Notes: generated from the sequence alone by a model not told the origin. Positions 50,669 to 60,727 are shown, counted from the first letter of the stretch. The stretch is 64,000 nt of DNA from Limoniibacter endophyticus (GCF_014652835.1 NZ_BMZO01000007.1:124001-188000), one strand, 5' to 3'. Program-made: numbers and translations.

Positions 50669-51493
50669 TTACTTTGCAATCTTACTGGCAAATAGAGCCA
50701 GAGCCTGCTGATAAACAGTGGCCCGATTCCAGTCTTGAAGAACGCGGAAGTTGGGTTCGCCAGGCTGATAACCGGCTCCGGCACGCCAGCCGTGCTGCTT
50801 CAAGAAGTTCGCGGTGGATGCGAGGACATCTGCGCGGCTGCGAATTAGATCGACATGGCCATTACCATCGCCGTCGACGCCGAATTTATCGTAGTTCGAG
50901 GCTAGGAACTGGGTCTGGCCGATTTCGCCAGCCCAAGCACCACGAAGCTGCTCCGGGGTCATATCCCCCCGCTCGACGATGTGAAGCGCTGCAATAAGCT
51001 CGTTGGTGAAGAAGGCAGAGCGGCGGCAGTCATAGGCCAGCGTAGACAACGAACGAATGACGCTCATATTACCTGAATTCGCGCCAAAGCCCGTTTCCAT
51101 GCCCCAGATAGCCATGAGGATTTCCGGCTGGACACCGTAGCGCTGTTCGATGCGGCTCAGAAGCGCGGCGTTCTGCTTCATGAGATTTTTCGCTTTGGTG
51201 ACATAGGAAGCCGGTGCGCGTCGTTGCATGAATTGGTCGAGCGAAAGCTTGAAGCTTTTCTGGTTGCGGTCAAGCCGAATCACTTGCGGATCATAAGTCA
51301 CGCCATTCATCGAGCGTGCTAAGGTTCGCTGACTGATGCCCATGCGAAGTGCCTCAGCCTCAAACTGCCTCTTCCAGGTCTCGAAACCGGCAGCATTGTT
51401 TCCGCATTGCGCCGCGTTCGCCGCTCCGGCAGCCAGTGAAACCACCGTGAGTCCAGCAAAAATAGCAGTCTTAACCCTGGTCAGCATCGCCAT
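50669..51493 (-). CDS. lytic murein transglycosylase (MltB family)
   Basis: Protein of 274 residues with a signal peptide (cleavage near ANAAQ). The MltB-type domain shows IEQRYGVQPEILMAIWGMETGFG, where the Glu in METGFG is the catalytic acid, then GAWAGEIGQTQFLASNY and VDGDGNGHVDLIRSRADVLASTANFL. It cleaves peptidoglycan to 1,6-anhydroMurNAc products in the periplasm. ATG 51493 has GAGGAGG seven bases upstream. No peptidoglycan-binding domain follows, unlike some paralogues. Confidence 0.92.
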   Translation of the reverse strand: MAMLTRVKTAIFAGLTVVSLAAGAANAAQCGNNAAGFETWKRQFEAEALRMGISQRTLARSMNGVTYDPQVIRLDRNQKSFKLSLDQFMQRRAPASYVTKAKNLMKQNAALLSRIEQRYGVQPEILMAIWGMETGFGANSGNMSVIRSLSTLAYDCRRSAFFTNELIAALHIVERGDMTPEQLRGAWAGEIGQTQFLASNYDKFGVDGDGNGHVDLIRSRADVLASTANFLKQHGWRAGAGYQPGEPNFRVLQDWNRATVYQQALALFASKIAK

Positions 51494-51849
51494 CCTCTGG
51501 CCTCCTCGAAAAATGGTCGGCAACATATTATGCCAAGTTCGTCGGCGAATTGGCTAGCGCATACCATAAAGTCAGCAAAGCGCTTTTTCGATCCAAGCAT
51601 AAAATTGCTTGCACAGAGTCTTTTGCGTGACACCTAAAAAATCTTCACGAACCAGTTACCAACCTCATGCTCAACAATGACAGTCTTATGACAACCGATT
51701 TAAGCGCTTGGTAATCGAGTAGTCGTTAGATCACAAGGTACTGGGCCCCTTGCGGCAGGCATGAAGCCGCTCCAGCGCCATTTCGGCATGATCTTTTGCT
51801 TACCTCGCCTGTATCTTAACCAGGCGCGATAAAAGAAAGCCGGCCACCG
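51494..51849. other. intergenic region between the transglycosylase and the GGDEF-EAL gene
   Basis: About 355 bases between divergent genes; both promoters must lie here. The sequence is AT-richer than the flanks. I see no RNA gene, repeat or operator that I can defend. Confidence 0.45.
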
Positions 51850-54348
51850 ATGCAACCCGATGAAAGTTTCCCGCAGCAGCTCGCCTCACTAGAAGCGGAG
51901 CCTTCTATGCTTTTGACGGAATTTGACGACGTAAAACTGCTGCTTTATCGATGGCAACGGGCCATACCGGTCGGCGAGCCCCTGCCCCGATACGAGGACC
52001 TCGCTCTAGGCAATATTGGCCGTTTCGCCGACGAGATTGCCATTGTGCATCATGATGATGGCGCTTCCAGGATCACCCGCGCAGGTAACCGTTTCAATGC
52101 CGTATCGGGTTGGCAATGCGCAGGCCGCACACTGGATGATCTTCCCGCGCCTCAAGCACAAGCCATACGCGCGGCCATGGCCGCATCACGTAGAACGCAG
52201 ACGCCGCAGCTTGCCCTGTATCGCGCCGTGCTGGACGGTCTGGTTTCCACCATCGAAATCATCTCCCTTCCAATGTCTTGCCGCTGGAAGGGAGATTTTT
52301 TTCTGATTTTTCAGCGACCGCGCGCCAATGCGATCAATCTGGCGCGCCTGCTCATAAACGCGGCGCATCAAGGAATCATAGCACTAAGCCCGACACACGC
52401 TTCAGGGGATCGGCGCCAAGATTTTCTGGTTTTATCGATCAATGAGGGAGCGGCAAACCTTCTTGGCGAACGCGCTGACGATCTTCAAAATGTTCGTCTC
52501 TCCAGGATACTTGCCAAGCACCGGCTGCGCAGGCTCCTGTCATTGGCACGACGGCAGTATCTAAGAAATCCGAGCAGCCCATTCGAGGTAGATTACCGGC
52601 TTGGTACAAAAACCATCTCCCTGCATGTCAGCATCGCGAATGCAGACGGCATTTATGCCGTTACCTTAACCTCGATCGATGAGTTACGTGCAAGGGAAAC
52701 CCTGTTTCGCTCCATGTTCGACGATAATCCCGTTCCCATGTATTTGCGTGAGCGAAGCGGACAGCGTTTTCTGAACTTTAACGCGGCTGCCCTCCGTCTT
52801 TATGGTTGGAATAGAGAGGACATCGTCGGCAGACAATACGGCGATCTCTGTGCCAGCGGTACGGACGAAGTTGTATTTGGTGAGACATCGAAGCGTCATC
52901 GCACGCTGCGCGGCGGTGAATTGGAAGTGATCGAGTACAACCGCGAAATCATGGTGGATGATACGCCAGCAATTCTTTCCACCATCGTTGACATGACCGA
53001 GCGGAAGAAATCGGAAGCCCATATAACCTATCTAGCCCATCACGATCCGCTCACAGGCGCGGCTAACCGCAATTATTTCACCCAGGAACTGGAGGCAGCG
53101 GTCGAGCGCGCGAGTCGGGGCGACGAAAATTTTGCCGTTATCCTGTTCGATCTCGATAATTTTAAGCTCGTAAACGACACACTTGGCCATGCTGCCGGCG
53201 ATCAACTTCTCAAAGAGGTAACGAGACGCATCAAGAAACTCGTTCGGAAAAGCGACATTGTAGCGCGCCTTGGAGGCGATGAATTTGCGGTGTTGCTTCC
53301 CGGCATGTCCTCTCACAAGCAAACGAGTCAGCTTTCCGCCCGCATTCTCCAACAAATCGAGAGCATATCAGAAATCGAGGGCGCACCGATCAGCATAAGC
53401 GCATCGATTGGCGCCGCAATCGCCCCCATCGATGCGACGGATGGCGACGCGCTCATCCGGGCTGCTGATCTGGCACTCTACCGCGTCAAACACGATACCA
53501 AGGGCGGATTCCTTCATTTCAAAGAAGAAATGGACGCCAGCGTGAAAGCTAAAAGAACACTCGAAGCGGAACTGCGAAACGCCCAGCCGGACGAGCAGTT
53601 CGAATTGCACTACCAACCCATTCTCGCCGTGAAAAGCGGTTACCTGCGGGGCTTTGAGGCACTCATGCGCTGGAACCATCCGCGCATTGGCCGCGTGTCG
53701 CCCGCCGATTTTATTCCCCTTGCAGAGGAAACGGGTAAGATCCTTGAGCTTGGCGCTTGGGCGCTGCGTGCCGCCTGCATGGAAGCGGCCAGCTGGCCAG
53801 GAGATCTGGTCGTCGCCGTCAACGTATCGGCAGTCCAGTTCCGCAACGGCGGGCTTGAAGCAGCGCTCACACAGGCCCTTAGCGACAGCAACCTGCCGCC
53901 ACATCGCCTGGAAATTGAAATCACGGAGTCGATTCTGCTGGAGCAGACGGATGCCACCATTTCCATGCTGGAGAATATTCGCGCCCTAGGCATTCGCGTC
54001 GCGTTGGACGATTTCGGAACTGGTTTTGCCAGCATGAGCTATCTTCGTCACTTCCCATTCTCGCGATTGAAGATCGATCGTTCCTTTATCCAGGAGATAG
54101 CCGAAAGCCAGCAGGCACTGGCGATTGTCCGAGCGATAATAAATCTCGGCAACAGTCTCGGCATCGACACGACGGCGGAGGGCGTCGAAACCGATGCTCA
54201 GCTCATTGCCTTGCAAGCGGAAGAGTGCGGTGAGTTGCAAGGTTATCTTTTCAGCCCGCCTGTGAATCAGGCTGCTCTGTCGCAGATAATCTCGACCTAT
54301 CTCCAGCCCGTCCAATGTGACCAGGCGCGCCTGGAACAGGTGGCTTGA
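51850..54348 (+). CDS. PAS-GGDEF-EAL cyclic di-GMP protein
   Basis: Protein of 832 residues. An N-terminal PAS_5-like region (about 20-160), a PAS domain (about 280-390), a GGDEF domain with GGDEF at about residues 474-478, and an EAL domain from about 585 with EAL at about 602. The GGDEF site is intact and preceded by an RxxD inhibitory site (RKSD). The EAL domain keeps the metal and catalytic residues: NVSAVQF, EITESI, LDDFGTG, LKIDRSF and AEGVET. It could both make and break cyclic di-GMP. No membrane segment is evident, so it is probably cytoplasmic. Confidence 0.92.
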   Translation: MQPDESFPQQLASLEAEPSMLLTEFDDVKLLLYRWQRAIPVGEPLPRYEDLALGNIGRFADEIAIVHHDDGASRITRAGNRFNAVSGWQCAGRTLDDLPAPQAQAIRAAMAASRRTQTPQLALYRAVLDGLVSTIEIISLPMSCRWKGDFFLIFQRPRANAINLARLLINAAHQGIIALSPTHASGDRRQDFLVLSINEGAANLLGERADDLQNVRLSRILAKHRLRRLLSLARRQYLRNPSSPFEVDYRLGTKTISLHVSIANADGIYAVTLTSIDELRARETLFRSMFDDNPVPMYLRERSGQRFLNFNAAALRLYGWNREDIVGRQYGDLCASGTDEVVFGETSKRHRTLRGGELEVIEYNREIMVDDTPAILSTIVDMTERKKSEAHITYLAHHDPLTGAANRNYFTQELEAAVERASRGDENFAVILFDLDNFKLVNDTLGHAAGDQLLKEVTRRIKKLVRKSDIVARLGGDEFAVLLPGMSSHKQTSQLSARILQQIESISEIEGAPISISASIGAAIAPIDATDGDALIRAADLALYRVKHDTKGGFLHFKEEMDASVKAKRTLEAELRNAQPDEQFELHYQPILAVKSGYLRGFEALMRWNHPRIGRVSPADFIPLAEETGKILELGAWALRAACMEAASWPGDLVVAVNVSAVQFRNGGLEAALTQALSDSNLPPHRLEIEITESILLEQTDATISMLENIRALGIRVALDDFGTGFASMSYLRHFPFSRLKIDRSFIQEIAESQQALAIVRAIINLGNSLGIDTTAEGVETDAQLIALQAEECGELQGYLFSPPVNQAALSQIISTYLQPVQCDQARLEQVA

Positions 54349-54405
54349 AGCTGAAGAACCCGCCGTAGAGACCGACGGGTTCCCAAAAAGCCGGAAACTG
54401 CGAAC

Positions 54406-55440
54406 TCAGGCGGCTTGTGCTCGGGGTGCAATCAAGTTGCGCCCGATCAGAAGTTCGGCAATCTGCACCGCGTTCAGGGCAGCACCCTTGCGCAGATTAT
54501 CGGAAACAACCCACAGGGCCAGGCCATTCTCGACAGTAATATCTTCTCGGATGCGCGAAATATAAGTGGCGTCATCGCCTGCCGCCTCATGAGGCGTGAC
54601 ATAACCGCCATCCTCATGCTTATCGACGACAAGACACCCTGGCGCATCACGCAAAATGTCACGTGCTTCATCCGCGGTGATAGGCTGCTCAAATTCAATA
54701 TTGACGGCCTCGGAATGACCAATGAAGACCGGAACACGCACGGCCGTGGCCGTCAGCTTGATCTTTGGATCGAGCATCTTCTTGGTCTCCGCGACCATCT
54801 TCCACTCTTCTTTCGTATATCCGTCCTCCATGAAGACATCGATATGCGGGATGACATTGAAGGCAATGCGCTTGGTGAACTTCTTCACCGTGACGGGATC
54901 CGCGACGAAGACACCACGGGTCTGTTCGAAAAGCTCATCCATGCCTTCCTTGCCCGCACCCGAAACCGATTGATAGGTGGAAACAACTACGCGCTTGATC
55001 CTTGCCTTTTCGTGGAGCGGCTTGAGCGCGACGACGAGTTGCGCTGTCGAGCAGTTCGGATTGGCAATGATATTCTTCTTACGGAAACCTGCAATCGCGT
55101 CAGGATTGACTTCCGGAACAATCAACGGAACGTCCTGATCATAACGCCACGCAGATGAATTATCGATCACGACGCATCCCTGCGCACCGATTTTCGGCGA
55201 CCATTCTTTTGATATCGTTCCCCCTGCCGACATCAGACAAATATCGGTATCGGAAAAATCATAATGGTCAAGCGCGCGTACCTTCAGCATCTTGTCGCCG
55301 TAGGAAACTTCCTGTCCGGCTGAACGTCGCGACGCCAGTGGAACGATTTCAGAAGTCGGAAACCCGCGCTCTTCCAGAATATTCAGCATCTCGCGCCCAA
55401 CATTTCCGGTCGCGCCAACGATTGCAATCTTGAAACTCAT
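54406..55440 (-). CDS. asd: aspartate-semialdehyde dehydrogenase
   Basis: Protein of 344 residues. It reduces aspartyl phosphate to the semialdehyde for lysine, threonine, methionine and diaminopimelate. The N-terminal KIAIVGATGNVGREML is the NADP site, the nucleophile Cys is in IANPNCSTAQLVVALKPLH, and the catalytic His is in RVPVFIGHSEAVNIEF. ATG 55440 gives the usual MSFKIAIVG start with GGAGAG upstream. Confidence 0.97.
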   Translation of the reverse strand: MSFKIAIVGATGNVGREMLNILEERGFPTSEIVPLASRRSAGQEVSYGDKMLKVRALDHYDFSDTDICLMSAGGTISKEWSPKIGAQGCVVIDNSSAWRYDQDVPLIVPEVNPDAIAGFRKKNIIANPNCSTAQLVVALKPLHEKARIKRVVVSTYQSVSGAGKEGMDELFEQTRGVFVADPVTVKKFTKRIAFNVIPHIDVFMEDGYTKEEWKMVAETKKMLDPKIKLTATAVRVPVFIGHSEAVNIEFEQPITADEARDILRDAPGCLVVDKHEDGGYVTPHEAAGDDATYISRIREDITVENGLALWVVSDNLRKGAALNAVQIAELLIGRNLIAPRAQAA

Positions 55441-55942
55441 TTTGCTCTCCATCCCTCTCCACTCGAACCTGCGACCTGCACAGGGACTTTCCCCGGGGCC
55501 AACCCGGGAGAGGGTGAGCAGGCCAAGGGAAATCAGACCGTTTTAATGGTCGTTTTAATTGTTTTCGCTTTGGCCGAAATAGATCGGGCAAGACGAATCG
55601 AGGCCGAGGCGCTCACGCCTGCCTGGATTGTCACAGAGATGGCCGAATAATCGCGAACCACGTCTTTCTCCCGTTCGAACTGCGTTTTAAGCTCTTTTAT
55701 TGCGGAGTCAAACTCTATTTGCGTAGCTTTTTGCTCTGCATCCCCTGCCGTTATTAGCCGAAAGGATAAGTAACACTCTCTGTCATTTTACGCCATGATG
55801 CCGCCAAGCGCGTTTTTCGCAGGGAGGAGATCTGTGATTCCCGCGCTCCGCGGGCGTCGCATAAGGCGCCACGCTCGTGCCTGTGTTCTGAGAGGATAGA
55901 ACTGCAACGCAACTGCGATTCAGGTTTGGGAGGACCGGACTA
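55441..55942. other. intergenic region between asd and the MFS gene
   Basis: About 500 bases. It contains a GC-rich imperfect palindrome near 55451-55516 (CCCTCTCC pairing with GGGAGAGGG, with CCCCGGGG inside), then a region at 55533-55786 that reads as a possible small gene broken by one frameshift (listed separately). The MFS gene has a good ribosome site (GGGAGGA at about 55928). No RNA gene recognised. Confidence 0.5.
55533..55786 (-). pseudogene. possible small gene split by a frameshift
   Basis: On the minus strand, ATG 55786 opens ten codons (MTESVTYPFG) and stops. The next frame is open without interruption from just before that point to a TGA at 55533 and reads as a credible coding stretch, ITAGDAEQKATQ... 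with an amphipathic KELKTQFEREKDVV helix and a Lys-rich end. Adding one base near 55755 joins them into about 84 residues. The family is not recognised and no ribosome site is clear. It may instead be chance or a sequencing indel. Confidence 0.3.
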
Positions 55943-57823
55943 ATGGCAATAACGGCAGACGCCAATCAAAATACGCGTCCCATGACGCGCGAGGAGCGAA
56001 AAGTCATCTTTGCTTCCTCACTGGGTACCGTTTTCGAATGGTACGACTTTTATCTATATGGCTCGCTCGCCGTTTTCATTGGCGCGGCCTTCTTCAGCGA
56101 ATATCCAGAGGCGACCCGAAACATTTTTGCCTTGCTTGCATTCGCAGCGGGTTTTCTCGTGCGCCCGTTCGGAGCTCTGGTCTTCGGTCGTCTCGGTGAT
56201 ATTGCGGGACGGAAGTACACCTTCCTCGTGACGATTGTTGTCATGGGTCTTTCGACCTTCATAGTCGGCATTCTTCCGGGATCGGCAACCATTGGCATCG
56301 CCGCGCCTATAATCTTGATCGCGTTGCGTATGCTTCAGGGTCTTGCGCTCGGTGGTGAATATGGCGGCGCGGCAACTTACGTGGCCGAGCACGCTCCGAA
56401 CGGACGGCGCGGCTTCTACACATCTTGGATTCAGACAACAGCCACGCTGGGCCTGTTCCTTTCTCTGCTGGTCATCCTCGGCATCCAAGCCATGCTGACC
56501 AGCGAGCAATTCGCCGCGTGGGGCTGGCGCATCCCGTTCCTGATTTCTTTCTTCCTGCTGCTTATATCCATCTGGATTCGCCTACAGATGAACGAATCCC
56601 CTGCTTTCAAGAAGATGAAAGAGGAAGGACGGCATTCAAAAGCGCCGCTCTCGGAAGCGTTCGGCCAGTGGAAGAATGCCAAGATCGCGCTCATCGCGCT
56701 GTTCGGCCTCACTGCCGGCCAAGCCGTCGTCTGGTACTCCGGCCAGTTTTATGCGCTGTTCTTCCTACAGAACGTCCTGAAGGTCGAGTCCGTCTCAGCC
56801 AATATCATGATAGCGATTGCATTGGCCCTCGGCACCGGCTTCTTCCTGGTCTTCGGCTGGCTTTCCGATAAAATCGGCCGCAAGCCCATCATCATGGCTG
56901 GCCTCATCCTCGCCGTGCTGACTTACTTCCCGCTCTTCAAGGCGTTGACTCACGCCGCGAACCCGGCTCTCGCCCAGGCGCAGCAGACGGTCCGCGCGAC
57001 GGTTACTGCGGCACCCGGCGATTGTACCTTCCAGTTCAACCCGGTGGGTACGGCTAAATTCACGACATCCTGCGATGTGGCTACTTCCTTCCTCGCACGC
57101 AGCTCCGTATCCTACGATGTAGTCGAAGGCGCACCAGGCTCCGCAGCTGTCGTGAAAGTCGGAGACCGAGAAGTAACGTCGTATGATGCGTCACAGGAAG
57201 GCGCCGCCGCCAATGCAGCAAAGTTCACGCATGATATGAACCTCACGCTGCAGGAGGCAGGCTTCCCGCTCATCCGCGACGCGGCTAAAGTGCCCGACTC
57301 CAAGCTAGATGCCTTTATCACAGCCAATCCTGAGCTTGGTCTGTCAGCAGACACGGTCCGTGCAGGACAAGCAGAGCAAATGAACGCCGAGCAGCTGGTC
57401 GCTTCGAAAGCCATGACGGCGCAGGAAGCAGCGAGCCTGACCGGTCCTCAGGCAGTCTATACAATTCCCGACGCAGGTGCCTTCAAGATGGTGGCAGCTG
57501 CAGACGAAGTGAACTGGCCCCTGACGATCCTGATCCTGTTCATCCTGGTTCTCTATGTGACCATGGTTTACGGTCCGATCGCCGCAATTCTTGTCGAGAT
57601 GTTCCCGACCAGAATCCGCTACACCGGCATGTCCTTGCCCTATCACATCGGCAATGGCTGGTTTGGCGGGCTACTTCCGGCAACGGTCTTTGCCATGAGC
57701 GCGGCCAAGGGGGATATCTACTACGGTCTCTGGTATCCAATAATATTTGCGGCAATGTCCTTCGTGATCGGCATGCTTCTGGTCCGGGAGACAAAGGATA
57801 GGGACCTGACCGCAGAAGACTGA
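55943..57823 (+). CDS. MFS transporter of the metabolite:H+ symporter type with large insert
   Basis: Protein of 626 residues; ordinary family members have about 430. Residues 25-330 and 525-612 are the transporter, with MHS motifs GTVFEWYDFYLYG, RPFGALVFGRLGDIAGRKYTF, RMLQGLALGGEYGGAATYVAEHAP and GWLSDKIGRKPIIMAG. Residues about 336-523 are a hydrophilic insert with two Cys (361 and 377) and an Ala-rich helical part, between two membrane helices. The flanking topology places it in the periplasm, but I infer this. The substrate is unknown; relatives carry dicarboxylates, proline/betaine or shikimate. GGGAGGA precedes the ATG. Confidence 0.88.
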   Translation: MAITADANQNTRPMTREERKVIFASSLGTVFEWYDFYLYGSLAVFIGAAFFSEYPEATRNIFALLAFAAGFLVRPFGALVFGRLGDIAGRKYTFLVTIVVMGLSTFIVGILPGSATIGIAAPIILIALRMLQGLALGGEYGGAATYVAEHAPNGRRGFYTSWIQTTATLGLFLSLLVILGIQAMLTSEQFAAWGWRIPFLISFFLLLISIWIRLQMNESPAFKKMKEEGRHSKAPLSEAFGQWKNAKIALIALFGLTAGQAVVWYSGQFYALFFLQNVLKVESVSANIMIAIALALGTGFFLVFGWLSDKIGRKPIIMAGLILAVLTYFPLFKALTHAANPALAQAQQTVRATVTAAPGDCTFQFNPVGTAKFTTSCDVATSFLARSSVSYDVVEGAPGSAAVVKVGDREVTSYDASQEGAAANAAKFTHDMNLTLQEAGFPLIRDAAKVPDSKLDAFITANPELGLSADTVRAGQAEQMNAEQLVASKAMTAQEAASLTGPQAVYTIPDAGAFKMVAAADEVNWPLTILILFILVLYVTMVYGPIAAILVEMFPTRIRYTGMSLPYHIGNGWFGGLLPATVFAMSAAKGDIYYGLWYPIIFAAMSFVIGMLLVRETKDRDLTAED

Positions 57824-57843
57824 TACAAATCAGCGTCGCAGAT

Positions 57844-57874
57844 AAAAGCCCCGGATCCAGGTCCGGGGCTTTTT
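57844..57874. terminator. terminator between the MFS gene and leuB
   Basis: AAAAGCCCCGGA pairs with TCCGGGGCTTTTT around a short loop. It has T-runs on both strands and can serve both convergent genes. Confidence 0.88.
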
Positions 57875-57893
57875 GCGATCAGGATGCTTTTAC

Positions 57894-59006
57894 TTAGCTT
57901 ATCAATTCGCGATATTTTGCAACAATCAGGTCGCCCATCTCTGCCGTTGAAACCTCGCGGAAGCCTTCCGACAGAATATCGCGCGTACGAACGCCGTCAG
58001 CCAGGACATCCGCAATCGCCTTCTCTACAAGATCAGCTTCGCGTACCATCTCGAACGAATAACGCAGGCACATGGCAAAAGAAGCGATCATTGCAATAGG
58101 ATTAGCAATGTTCTTGCCCGCGATGTCTGGAGCAGACCCGTGAACAGGCTCGTAAAGCGCCTTGCGCTTCCCCGTCCTGGCATCGGGAGCACCGAGCGAC
58201 GCCGATGGCAGCATGCCGAGTGATCCGGTCAACATGGCTGCTACGTCAGAAAGCATATCGCCGAACAGATTGTCCGTGACTATGACGTCAAACTGCTTTG
58301 GCCACCGTACGAGCTGCATCCCGCCCGCATCTGCTAGCATATGCTCCAAGGTTACGTCGGCATAACGCTCCTTGTGGATCCGGGTGACTACCTGGTTCCA
58401 GAGCACGCCAGATTTCATGACGTTGCGCTTTTCCATCGAGGTCACCTTGTTGCGGCGCGTGCGCGCAAGCTCGAAGGCAACTGATGCGATGCGTTCAATT
58501 TCATAGGTGTCGTAGAGTTGGGTATCAATCGCCCGCTGCTGACCGTTTCCAAGATCTATTATCTGTTTCGGCTCGCCAAAATAAACGCCACCGGTCAATT
58601 CGCGCAGGATCAGAATGTCCAGTCCCTCGATGACATCCTGTTTTAACGAGGACGAGGCCGCCAAGGCGGGATAGCAAATTGCTGGACGCAGATTGGCGAA
58701 AAGATCGAGTTCCTTGCGCAGGCGCAGAAGGCCGGCTTCGGGACGAACCTCGTAGGCGACCTCATCCCACTTGGGTCCACCCACCGCCCCAAACAGAACG
58801 GCATCTGCCGATTGTGCCCGCGCCATATCGTCATCAGAAAAGGGCACGCCATAGGCATCATAGGCACAACCGCCGACGAGAGCTTCTTCGGTTACGAACC
58901 CCGCATTCTGCTCGATGTTCATGAGATCGATCAGTTTACGGACTTCCGCCATCGCCTCCGGACCGATACCATCACCAGGAAGAAGAAGAAGCTTGCGCGC
59001 GCTCAT
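57894..59006 (-). CDS. leuB: 3-isopropylmalate dehydrogenase
   Basis: Protein of 370 residues. It oxidatively decarboxylates 3-isopropylmalate. The N-terminal [17 protein letters not shown], the substrate Arg residues in [14 protein letters not shown] and [10 protein letters not shown], the metal Asp in [17 protein letters not shown], and [18 protein letters not shown] are diagnostic. It is 134 bases downstream of leuD on the same strand. Confidence 0.97.
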   Translation of the reverse strand: MSARKLLLLPGDGIGPEAMAEVRKLIDLMNIEQNAGFVTEEALVGGCAYDAYGVPFSDDDMARAQSADAVLFGAVGGPKWDEVAYEVRPEAGLLRLRKELDLFANLRPAICYPALAASSSLKQDVIEGLDILILRELTGGVYFGEPKQIIDLGNGQQRAIDTQLYDTYEIERIASVAFELARTRRNKVTSMEKRNVMKSGVLWNQVVTRIHKERYADVTLEHMLADAGGMQLVRWPKQFDVIVTDNLFGDMLSDVAAMLTGSLGMLPSASLGAPDARTGKRKALYEPVHGSAPDIAGKNIANPIAMIASFAMCLRYSFEMVREADLVEKAIADVLADGVRTRDILSEGFREVSTAEMGDLIVAKYRELIS

Positions 59007-59140
59007 GAAATTTCCTTTCGCTTCCGATTAGAATATTGAAAGCTTTGCTATCGTCAGAAAATAGATTGCGCAAGCTGAGGCCCGCGCAATTTGCTGAATG
59101 ATTCAGGCGGAAAATCTTTGTGAAGATTACAAGTCCGGCT

Positions 59141-59746
59141 TCAAATCCATGGTCTGGATTGCTGGATTTTCATTTCATAAGAGTCGATGGACGGGGCTTT
59201 CTCCATCGTCAGGCCGATATCGTCTAGGCCATTCAGAAGACAGTGGCGACGGAACGGATCGATATCGAAGGAGATTGTTCCCCCGTCTGGACCGCTGATC
59301 TCCTGCCTCTCCAGGTCAATCGTCAGACGCGCGTTGGCGCCGCGCTCCGCATCGTCCATAAGCTTCTCGAGATTTTCGGGCGATACGACGATAGGCAAAA
59401 TGCCGTTTTTGAAGCAATTATTATAAAATATGTCAGCGAAGCTTGTCGAAATGACGCAGCGTATCCCAAAATCGAGCAAGGCCCAAGGCGCGTGTTCGCG
59501 CGAGGAACCGCAGCCGAAATTGTCGCCCGCAACCAGTATTTGCGCACCTTGGTACGCTGGCTTGTTCAAGATAAAATCCGGATTGTCAGATCCATCATCA
59601 TTGTACCGCTTTTCGGCGAACAGACCCTTGCCAAGACCGGTGCGCTTGATCGTCTTCAAGTAATCCTTGGGAATGATCATGTCCGTGTCGATGTTGATAA
59701 TCGGCAACGGCGCGGCAATGCCGGTGAGCTTGGTGAACTTTTCCAT
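59141..59746 (-). CDS. leuD: 3-isopropylmalate dehydratase small subunit
   Basis: Protein of 201 residues, the swivel-domain partner of Leu[17 protein letters not shown] and [19 protein letters not shown] are the family signatures. It lies upstream of leuB; leuC is elsewhere in the window (19.8-21.2 kb). Confidence 0.97.
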   Translation of the reverse strand: MEKFTKLTGIAAPLPIINIDTDMIIPKDYLKTIKRTGLGKGLFAEKRYNDDGSDNPDFILNKPAYQGAQILVAGDNFGCGSSREHAPWALLDFGIRCVISTSFADIFYNNCFKNGILPIVVSPENLEKLMDDAERGANARLTIDLERQEISGPDGGTISFDIDPFRRHCLLNGLDDIGLTMEKAPSIDSYEMKIQQSRPWI

Positions 59747-59855
59747 GGCTTGGCCTTCACGCTTTCAATAGATTGGTTTGCTGACATCCTTATAGTGCGG
59801 CTGTAAAGCAAGAAAAAGTCTCTTTTGCGGATACAAATGGGAGGAAATGGCCAGG

Positions 59856-60725
59856 ATGGCACATCGGTCGGCACTTTATGTCCCAGCCGCCAACAGGCGG
59901 GCGCTGGCAAAGACGCTTGATTTACAGGCCGATATTGTAATTGCCGATCTCGAAGATGCCGTCGGTCCCGAAGAAAAGGACAATGCCCGCCAAAATCTTC
60001 GCCATCACTTCCAAATGTTGAAGGGAAGCGCCAAGCCGGTTATCCGGATCAACATGACGTCCAGCGAATGGTTCGCTGACGATCTTGCCCTGTGCCTTGA
60101 ACTGCAACCGCGTGCAATTCTTCTTCCCAAGGTAAACAGCCCGGCCGACATTCGGGACCTGGACCAATTTTTGGATGACGCGGACTGCGATCCTGAGCTT
60201 AAAATCTGGGCGATGATCGAGACGCCGCGCGGGATCCTCAATATAACGGCCATCGCGGAGCTGGGCTTGACGCCCGCCCGTCGGCTTGAAGCTTTTGTTG
60301 TCGGAACGAACGATCTGGCAAAAGAAACTGGCGTGGCGCTTACACCTTTTCGGGAACATATGCATCCGTGGCTCATGCAGATCGTCCTCGCCGCGCGTGC
60401 TGCCGGTCTGATCGCGTTGGACGGCGTCTCCAATGATTTCCGTGACCTAGATGCTCTAGAAGAGCAGTGCCGACAATCGGTCAACATGGGCTTCGATGGA
60501 CGCACGATCATTCATCCTGCACAAGTGGACACTGCCAATCGCGTCTTCTCGCCATCGAAAGACGAAGTTGCCAGTGCGCGCGCAATCGTGGATGCGTTCG
60601 AGCGTGAGGAAAACCGTAACAAGGGCGTCATTGCTTTGAACGGCAAGATGGTCGAACGCCTGCACCGGGACATGGCGCTGCGACTACTCGCCCGCGCAAC
60701 CCAAACCACCAACGGAGAAAGTTAA
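59856..60725 (+). CDS. CitE-like HpcH/HpaI family CoA lyase
   Basis: Protein of 289 residues, a TIM-barrel lyase with RSALYVPAANRRALAKTLDL, VIADLEDAVGPEEK (metal Asp/Glu), VIRINMTSSEWF, WAMIETPRGILN, FVVGTNDLAKETG and GFDGRTIIHPAQV. Relatives are citrate-lyase beta-like proteins, malyl-CoA, citramalyl-CoA and methylmalyl-CoA lyases; no citrate-lyase alpha or gamma gene is nearby, so a stand-alone acyl-CoA lyase is more likely. I prefer ATG 59856 because the GGAGGA site stands too close to ATG 59847. Confidence 0.88.
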   Translation: MAHRSALYVPAANRRALAKTLDLQADIVIADLEDAVGPEEKDNARQNLRHHFQMLKGSAKPVIRINMTSSEWFADDLALCLELQPRAILLPKVNSPADIRDLDQFLDDADCDPELKIWAMIETPRGILNITAIAELGLTPARRLEAFVVGTNDLAKETGVALTPFREHMHPWLMQIVLAARAAGLIALDGVSNDFRDLDALEEQCRQSVNMGFDGRTIIHPAQVDTANRVFSPSKDEVASARAIVDAFEREENRNKGVIALNGKMVERLHRDMALRLLARATQTTNGES

Positions 60726-60727
60726 CA

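Noticed and set aside
54356-54382. GAACCCG/CGGGTTC hairpin between the GGDEF-EAL gene and asd
   Set aside because: It could be a terminator, but there is no T-run in either direction, so I left it out of the feature list.
55451-55516. GC-rich palindrome near asd as a Brucella-type intergenic repeat
   Set aside because: Only one copy was noticed and the arms pair imperfectly, so I cannot support a repeat family from this window alone.
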